The notes beneath the pieces are model-generated. The model was not told where the DNA came from. It was given only the letters and a program-made list of their open reading frames with translations, and ran no database searches. A DNA stretch of 64,000 bases, taken from contig NZ_JAUSZK010000001.1 of assembly GCF_030817495.1 (NCBI RefSeq), forward strand, positions 1,178,001 to 1,242,000, written 5' to 3'. Shown here piece by piece: positions 59,157 to 64,000 of this stretch (the stretch's first letter is position 1; each line of letters starts with the position of its first letter). The translations under genes were made by a program, and so were the position numbers. The stretch is from Streptomyces sp. V3I7 (lineage in GTDB: Bacteria; Actinomycetota; Actinomycetes; Streptomycetales; Streptomycetaceae).

Positions 59157-59728
59157 TTGCCGGCCTCGGCCTGGGTGGAGCGGATGAACGCGCGGCCGTT
59201 CCACTGCCACTTGGTCGCGGTCTTCAGATCGGGGCAGCAACTCGGTACGGCGGCTGAGGAGTAGCCGAGCAGGGTGGCGTCGACGGCCGCGTCGTGGACG
59301 GTGAAGTCGGTGACGGTGCGCCGGTCCTTGGGGTCGACGAGGGTGGCGACGACGCGGGGCCGCGCGTCACCCGTGCCCCGGGTGAGGACGTAGACGCCGT
59401 CGGGCGGGGTGCCCATGGGGGCGTCGCAGTGCACGACGGCGACCGTCTCGGGGCGGCCGTCGCCGTCGAGGTCCCCGGCGGCCTTCTTGACCACCAGGGC
59501 CTTCACCGGCCCGCAGGTGAGAGGGAAATCGACGCCTCGGGTGGTGGGTGCGGTGGCCGCGGGCGCGGGGGGCGCCTTCGGGGCGGCGGCGGGCTGGGCG
59601 GCCGTGGCCGAGCCCGGTTGCAGGACCGAGGAGAGGGCGACCACGCCGGCGACGGCGGTCGCGGTGGCGACCCAGTGGATGGGGCGCGGATGCGTGTGCG
59701 CGAGTTCCGGAACGGCGGATGGCTGCAC
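59150..59728 (-). CDS. Secreted protein of unknown function
   Basis: The 192-residue protein has an N-terminal hydrophobic segment (IHWVATATAVAGVVALSSVL) and a Pro/Ala-rich linker (AAQPAAAPKAPPAPAATAPTT). A C-terminal domain follows with four Cys (LTCGPVK, VVHCDAP, PSCCPDL) and the calcium-loop-like GDLDGDGRPETVAVVHC. It resembles a group of Streptomyces secreted proteins with FG-GAP-like single repeats; no enzyme motif is seen. Start GTG 59728 has AGGAG upstream and the frame before it is not coding-like. Co-directional with trmI but separated by its terminator. Confidence 0.7.
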   Translation of the reverse strand: MQPSAVPELAHTHPRPIHWVATATAVAGVVALSSVLQPGSATAAQPAAAPKAPPAPAATAPTTRGVDFPLTCGPVKALVVKKAAGDLDGDGRPETVAVVHCDAPMGTPPDGVYVLTRGTGDARPRVVATLVDPKDRRTVTDFTVHDAAVDATLLGYSSAAVPSCCPDLKTATKWQWNGRAFIRSTQAEAGNA

Positions 59729-59872
59729 TAGGAGTGTCTCCTGCGAGGGCTGTGCCGGTGGGGGTGGCCAGCATGGTGCCACACGTCACACCGCCAGGGA
59801 ACGGCGGGGTACGGGATTTCCGCAGGCGGCGGCCTCGCGGGCGCCGCGGGCTCACGGAGTGTGGCGCCCTGT

Positions 59873-59940
59873 CAACGCACAGGCGCCGCGGCCGAGTTCC
59901 GGGTCGGACCCGGGAACTGGGCTGCGGCGCCTGTGCGTTG
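59873..59940 (-). terminator. Terminator after trmI
   Basis: A 17-bp perfect stem (59873-59889 with 59924-59940) encloses a 34-nt loop that can form a further inner hairpin. It lies 20 bp beyond the trmI stop. Confidence 0.85.
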
Positions 59941-59960
59941 GTGGTGCGAAGGGGGCCGGC

Positions 59961-60863
59961 TCAGCGGCCGGCTCCGCCGTCGGCGTTGGGGCCGGCGTAG
60001 TCCTCGCCGTAGGCGCCCTTGGCGGGGCGGCGGCGGCGCATGGGCGGCTCGACGCCGTCGGCGAGGCGACGGGCGGTGAGCAGGAAGCCGGTGTGGCCGA
60101 TCATCCGGTGGTCCGGGCGGACGGCCAGGCCCTCGATGTGCCAGTTGCGGATCATCGTCTCCCAGGCGGTCGGCTCGTTGAAGCAGCCGATCTCCCGGAT
60201 GGACTCGACGGTCCGGGCGAGCTGCGTGGTGGTGGCCACGTAGCAGCAGAGGATGCCGCCGGGGACGAGCGCCTTGGAGACGGCCTCCAGGCACTCCCAG
60301 GGGGCGAGCATGTCGAGGATGACGCGGTCGACCTCGGTGTCGGACAGGTTGTCCTGGAGGTCGCCGACGGTGAGCTGCCAGGCGGGGTGCGGGCCGCCGA
60401 AGTAGCGCTCGACGTTCTGCTTCGCGATCTCGGCGAAGTCCTCGCGGCGCTCGTAGGAGTGCAGCATGCCCTGGTCGCCGATGGCGCGCAGCAGGAAGCT
60501 GCTGAGCGATCCGGAGCCGACGCCGGCCTCCACGACGCGGGCGCCGGGGAAGATGTCGGCGAAGGCCAGGATCTGCCCCGCGTCCTTGGGGTAGACCACG
60601 GCGGCCCCGCGGGGCATGGACAGGACGTAGTCGGGGAGCAGGGGGCGCAGCGCGAGGTAGGCCACGTTGCCGGTGGTGCGGACAACGCTGCCCTCGGGAG
60701 CGCCGATCAGTTCGTCGTGCGGGAAGGAACCCTTGTGGGTGTGGAAGTTCTTCCCGGCTTCGAGCGTGAACGTGTAGTGGCGGCCCTTGGGGTCGGTCAG
60801 CTGAACCTGGTCCCCGACCTTGAAGGGCCCGCGCCTGCGGGCGGCACCGGTCGGTTCGGACAT
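59961..60863 (-). CDS. trmI: tRNA (adenine-58-N1)-methyltransferase
   Basis: The 300-residue TrmI methylates adenine 58 of the T-loop in tRNA with SAM, as a homotetramer. The N-terminal beta domain (GPFKVGDQVQLTDPKGRHYTFTLEAGKNFHTHKGSFPHDELIG) is followed by the Rossmann MTase (ARVVEAGVGSGSLSSFLLRAIGDQG, VDRVILDMLAPWECLEAVSKALVPGG). In mycobacteria this gene (Rv2118c) lies near the proteasome locus, as here. ATG 60863. It is followed by a strong terminator. The C-terminus (MRRRRPAKGAYGEDYAG) is basic. Confidence 0.95.
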   Translation of the reverse strand: MSEPTGAARRRGPFKVGDQVQLTDPKGRHYTFTLEAGKNFHTHKGSFPHDELIGAPEGSVVRTTGNVAYLALRPLLPDYVLSMPRGAAVVYPKDAGQILAFADIFPGARVVEAGVGSGSLSSFLLRAIGDQGMLHSYERREDFAEIAKQNVERYFGGPHPAWQLTVGDLQDNLSDTEVDRVILDMLAPWECLEAVSKALVPGGILCCYVATTTQLARTVESIREIGCFNEPTAWETMIRNWHIEGLAVRPDHRMIGHTGFLLTARRLADGVEPPMRRRRPAKGAYGEDYAGPNADGGAGR

Positions 60864-60912
60864 GTGACCAGACTACCGGCGTTTGCGGGGGTCGCCGACC
60901 ACTGGGTGATCG

Positions 60913-62355
60913 TCACGGGGTGCGGGCCATGGCCTTGACGAAGGCGCGCTCGACGTCGGCGGCGGACAGGACGCCGTAGATCTCGCCCGTCTCCTCGACG
61001 ACCAGGTACTCGGTGGCCGGGGTGGCACGGAGCGTGTCGAGGAGGTCCTCTCCGGCCAGCTCGGCGGAGACGCACATGCCGTCGGTGAGGTCCGCCGCGA
61101 GGCCGCTGACGGCGACCCAGGGGCGGCGGTGCTCGGGTACGCCGACGATGGCGGCCTCGCGGACCAGGGCGAGGGGGCTGCCGTCGGCGTCGACGACGAC
61201 CAGCGCGCGGGCCCCGGCGGCGTTGGCGCGGCGCAGGGCCTCGGAGAGGGGGGTGTCGGTCTCGACGGGGACGGCGCGGCGGGTGAGGGCGCGGGCGCGC
61301 AGTTCCGGGAGGTGCTCGCGCAGGCGGGCCATGCGGAGGCTGTTGCCGGCGCCGGTCCAGATGATCGCGGCGAGGATCGCGGCGAGCAGGGCGTCGGTGA
61401 GGGTGCCCAAGCTGCTGATGTCCTGGCCGCCGTCGCCGAGGATGCCGTACTGGTTGAGCAGCGGGAGGCCGATCAGGACGGAGAGGGCGAGGGCGCGGCC
61501 GGCCCAGGCGGCGGCGACGGTGCCGCTCATGGGCCTGCCGGTGATCTTCCAGATGACGGCGCGGAGCATGCGGCCGCCGTCGAGGGGCAGGCCGGGCAGC
61601 AGGTTGAAGGCGGCGACGAGGACGTTGGAGACCATCAGGCCGGCGAGCAGGACGCCGGGGACGGTGCCCGGCCGCACGAACTGCAGGGCGGCGTAGAAGA
61701 CGCCGGCGAGGACGAGGGAGAGCAGCGGGCCGACGAAGGCCAGCACGAACTCCCGGCCGGGGGTCTCGGCCTCCTTCTCGATCTCGGAGGCGCCGCCGAA
61801 GAACTGGAGCTGGATGCGGCGGACCGGGAGCTGGAAGCGGAGGGCGGCGACGGTGTGCGCGAGTTCGTGGACGAGGACGGAGCCGTAGAAGGCGACCGCG
61901 AAGAAGAGCGACACGAAGTAGCGGACGAAGCCGAGTTCGGGCAGGACGCGGTCGAGCTGGCCGCCGAACACCCAGGTGATGAGGGCGGCGACGAGGAACC
62001 AGCTGGGCGCCACGTACACGGGCACTCCGAAGACGCGCCCCATGAGCAGTCCGCCGCCGGGGTCCTTCGACCGTCGCGGGCCCTCGCCTTCGGCGGGCTC
62101 CGTCCTGCCCGAGTCGGCGAGGGTGCGCGGGGCGCTGCCGCTGTCGTCGGCGGGGGCGTCGGCGGCGCCGGTGGGCTCGCCGTCCGTGTCGGTGTCCGCC
62201 TTCGGCTTGTCGTCGGCCGCGTCGTCGCCGGTGGGTTCGGCCGGTGCGGCGGTGTGCTCGGGCCCGGGGGGCTCCGGGGTTGTTGGAGTTGAGGGGTGCT
62301 CGGCCGGCTTGTCCTTGCCGGGTCGCGAGTGCCCGCTCCCGCCGCTCACGTCCAC
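60913..62355 (-). CDS. M50 site-2 protease with CBS domains
   Basis: The 480-residue intramembrane metalloprotease has zinc ligands in HELAH (residues 163-167) and the NLLPGLPLDGGRML motif. About six membrane segments run from about residue 110 to 360, and a C-terminal CBS pair (VETDTPLSEALRRANAAGARALVVVDADGSPLALVREA, GVLSAADVERAF) would bind nucleotide. The first ~95 residues are acidic, Pro/Ala/Asp-rich and disordered. Such proteases cut membrane-bound anti-sigma factors or similar. Start GTG 62355 has GAGGGGA upstream. It lies 49 bp upstream of trmI on the same strand and divergent from the nuclease gene. Confidence 0.93.
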   Translation of the reverse strand: MDVSGGSGHSRPGKDKPAEHPSTPTTPEPPGPEHTAAPAEPTGDDAADDKPKADTDTDGEPTGAADAPADDSGSAPRTLADSGRTEPAEGEGPRRSKDPGGGLLMGRVFGVPVYVAPSWFLVAALITWVFGGQLDRVLPELGFVRYFVSLFFAVAFYGSVLVHELAHTVAALRFQLPVRRIQLQFFGGASEIEKEAETPGREFVLAFVGPLLSLVLAGVFYAALQFVRPGTVPGVLLAGLMVSNVLVAAFNLLPGLPLDGGRMLRAVIWKITGRPMSGTVAAAWAGRALALSVLIGLPLLNQYGILGDGGQDISSLGTLTDALLAAILAAIIWTGAGNSLRMARLREHLPELRARALTRRAVPVETDTPLSEALRRANAAGARALVVVDADGSPLALVREAAIVGVPEHRRPWVAVSGLAADLTDGMCVSAELAGEDLLDTLRATPATEYLVVEETGEIYGVLSAADVERAFVKAMARTP

Positions 62356-62501
62356 GGTGTCCCCTCGTTCGAAGCGTCCTCCGCGCCTGCCGGCGCAGGG
62401 GTCTCGGGTCGATGGTATGCGTCGCCGGTCACCGTGCCTCTCCGGCACCCCCGTGTTCGCGTCGGGGCCACTGTCAGTGGCAGCACGTATGGTCTGTGGT
62501 C

Positions 62502-63383
62502 ATGGACAGCAGCATCGAGGACGCGCCGGAGGCGGCCGCGCCGACCCCGTCGAAGCCACCCGCTTCGTTGTCGCCGTCGCGGGCCGGCGACTTCATGCAG
62601 TGCCCGCTGCTGTACCGGTTCCGGGTGATCGACCGGCTGCCGGAGAAGCCGAGCGAGGCGGCGACCAGAGGGACGCTGGTGCACGCGGTCCTGGAGCGGC
62701 TCTTCGACGTGCCCGCGGCCGAGCGGACGGCGCCGCGCGCCGCGTCGCTGATCCCCGGGCAGTGGGACCGGCTGCGGGAGACCAGGCCGGAGGTCGGGGA
62801 GCTGTTCGCCGACGATCCGGGCGGCGAGCGGCTCGCGCGTTGGCTCGGTGAGGCCGAGCGGCTGGTGGAGCGCTGGTTCACGCTGGAGGACCCCACGCGT
62901 CTGGAGCCGGCCGAGCGGGAGATGTTCGTCGAGGCCGAGCTGGACTCGGGGCTGCGGCTGCGCGGGATCATCGACCGGGTCGACGTGGCGGCGACGGGCG
63001 AGGTGCGGATCGTCGACTACAAGACGGGCAAGGCGCCCAGACCCGAGTACGCCGAGGGCGCGCTGTTCCAGATGAAGTTCTACGCGCTGGTCGTCTGGCG
63101 GCTCAAGCGCGTCGTTCCGCGGCGGCTGCAGCTCGTGTATCTCGGCAGCGGCGACGTGTTGACGTACGACCCGGTCCTCGCCGACCTGGAGCGGGTGGAG
63201 CGCAAGCTGCTCGCGCTGTGGGACGCGATCCGGCAGGCCACGGAGACGGGCGACTGGCGACCGCGTCCGACCAAGCTGTGCAACTGGTGCGACCACCAGG
63301 CGCACTGCCCGGAGTTCGGTGGCACTCCCCCGCCGTACCCGCTGCCGGTGCGGGCGTCCGCGCCGGCAGCGGACGGGGCCTGA
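62502..63383 (+). CDS. RecB-like PD-(D/E)XK nuclease with Fe-S cysteines
   Basis: The 293-residue protein is a stand-alone RecB/Cas4-like nuclease. Active-site residues are in RGTLVHAVLERLF, RGIIDRVDVA and VRIVDYKTGK. Four Cys form a probable 4Fe-4S cluster: MQCPLLYRFR near the N-terminus and LCNWCDHQAHCPEF near the C-terminus. Such proteins trim DNA ends in recombination repair; no helicase partner (AddA/RecD) or CRISPR genes are near. ATG 62502 has no clear ribosome site but a -10-like TATGGT ends 7 nt upstream, so the mRNA is probably leaderless. Confidence 0.9.
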   Translation: MDSSIEDAPEAAAPTPSKPPASLSPSRAGDFMQCPLLYRFRVIDRLPEKPSEAATRGTLVHAVLERLFDVPAAERTAPRAASLIPGQWDRLRETRPEVGELFADDPGGERLARWLGEAERLVERWFTLEDPTRLEPAEREMFVEAELDSGLRLRGIIDRVDVAATGEVRIVDYKTGKAPRPEYAEGALFQMKFYALVVWRLKRVVPRRLQLVYLGSGDVLTYDPVLADLERVERKLLALWDAIRQATETGDWRPRPTKLCNWCDHQAHCPEFGGTPPPYPLPVRASAPAADGA

Positions 63384-63464
63384 GCCGACGGCCGCGGTGC
63401 CCCGCGGGCGGGTCGTCGCACCCGTGCAGGGCAGAATGGGGCCGGACGAGCGAAGGAGAGTTCC

Positions 63465-64000
63465 GTGGCCATCCGCGTGCTACTGGTCGACGACCAGCCG
63501 CTGTTGCGTACCGGGTTCCGGATGATTCTGGAGGCGGAGGAGAACATCGCGGTCGTGGGCGAGGCCGGGGACGGTCTTCAGGCCCTCGACCAGGTGCGCG
63601 CCCTTCAGCCCGACGTGGTGCTGATGGACATCCGCATGCCGCGGATGGACGGGGTGGAGGCGACCCGTCAGATCACCGGCCCTGAGCGCGACGGCCCGGC
63701 CAAGGTGCTGGTGCTGACCACGTTCGACCTGGACGAGTACGTGGTGGAGGCGCTGCGGGCCGGGGCGAGCGGCTTCCTGCTCAAGGACGCGCCGGCCGAC
63801 GAACTGGTGCAGGCGATCCGGGTGGTGGCCGCGGGCGAGGCGATGCTCGCGCCGAGCATCACGCGGCGGCTGCTGGACAAGTACGCCACGCATCTTCCCT
63901 CGGGCGAGGAGCCGGTGCCGGACACCCTGCACACGCTGACCGACCGTGAGGTGGAGGTGCTGAAGCTGGTGGCGCGCGGGCTGTCGAACGCGGAGATCGC
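63465..64000 (+). CDS. NarL/FixJ-type response regulator, 3' truncated
   Basis: About 178 residues are visible before the window ends. The receiver domain has acidic residues D9/D10, phospho-acceptor Asp55 (VVLMDIRMP), Thr (VLTTFDLDEY) and Lys (GFLLKDAPADE). The LuxR-type HTH begins at LTDREVEVLKLVARGLSNAEI and runs off the edge. Its cognate kinase is not in the window. Start GTG 63465 has GAAGGAGAG upstream. Confidence 0.93.
   Translation, partial: MAIRVLLVDDQPLLRTGFRMILEAEENIAVVGEAGDGLQALDQVRALQPDVVLMDIRMPRMDGVEATRQITGPERDGPAKVLVLTTFDLDEYVVEALRAGASGFLLKDAPADELVQAIRVVAAGEAMLAPSITRRLLDKYATHLPSGEEPVPDTLHTLTDREVEVLKLVARGLSNAEI

Noticed and set aside
1..64000. tRNA, rRNA, transposase, integrase or prophage genes
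   Set aside because: None of the characteristic sequences were seen on either strand by inspection; a covariance-model search would be needed to exclude tRNAs rigorously.

Overview
The window is high-GC chromosomal DNA from a Streptomyces or a very close relative. The evidence is the extreme GC bias at third codon positions, frequent GTG and TTG starts, an actinobacterial proteasome/pupylation locus, a conservon (cvn) operon with a P450, rare TTA codons, and an iron box of the DtxR/DmdR type. Gene order matches, as far as I remember it, the core region of S. coelicolor that runs from pheST-infC to the proteasome genes. I see no rRNA, tRNA, CRISPR array, transposase, integrase or prophage.

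Layout. 1-6 kb: truncated secreted family-10-like glycosyl hydrolase, 3-hydroxyacyl-CoA dehydrogenase, TTA-containing small membrane protein, NUDIX hydrolase with a HTH/TPR regulator, and a membrane PP2C/SpoIIE phosphatase. 6-14 kb (translation): pheST, a PAS histidine kinase, a SpoU RNA methyltransferase, and infC-rpmI-rplT with a non-canonical AUC start and a hairpin in the infC leader. 14-21 kb: DUF1844 protein, SseB-like protein (probable frameshift), a mycosin-like protease co-transcribed with a repeat-rich membrane protein, a PLP fold-III deaminase/aldolase, and a secreted HAD hydrolase. 21-26 kb: a gamma-glutamylation catabolic cluster (SDR, aldehyde dehydrogenase, GlnA4-type glutamine synthetase-like ligase, GntR/FadR regulator, PuuD-type hydrolase) with a shared candidate operator. 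26-28 kb: chimeric tandem repeats, a BtuF-like protein without signal peptide, and an XRE-cupin regulator. 28-31 kb: OpuA-type glycine betaine transporter. 31-35 kb: 5'-3' exonuclease, iron-regulated siderophore-interacting protein, RluA-type pseudouridine synthase. 35-40 kb: a cvnABCDE operon of the cvn9/rar type, ending in a CYP157-like P450 without the ExxR motif.

40-59 kb is the helY-tatC-tatA-pafC-pafB and pafA block, with two FKBP isomerases inserted, then a divergent MFS/LacI pair, then arc-dop-pup-prcB-prcA. Together these encode Pup ligation (PafA), Pup deamidation and removal (Dop), the ATPase ring (ARC/Mpa), the 20S core (PrcAB), the paired WYL regulators PafB and PafC, and the Tat export machinery. 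59-64 kb holds a ferredoxin, a secreted protein, TrmI tRNA methyltransferase, an M50/CBS site-2 protease, a RecB-like Fe-S nuclease, and a truncated NarL-type response regulator.

Most informative oddities: an in-frame short repeat inside pheT; ~155-bp chimeric repeats between puuD and the BtuF-like gene; two single-base frameshifts (sseB-like, helY) that look like assembly errors or fresh mutations; a TTA codon in cvnC; and a repeated 12-bp motif in the gamma-glutamylation cluster.
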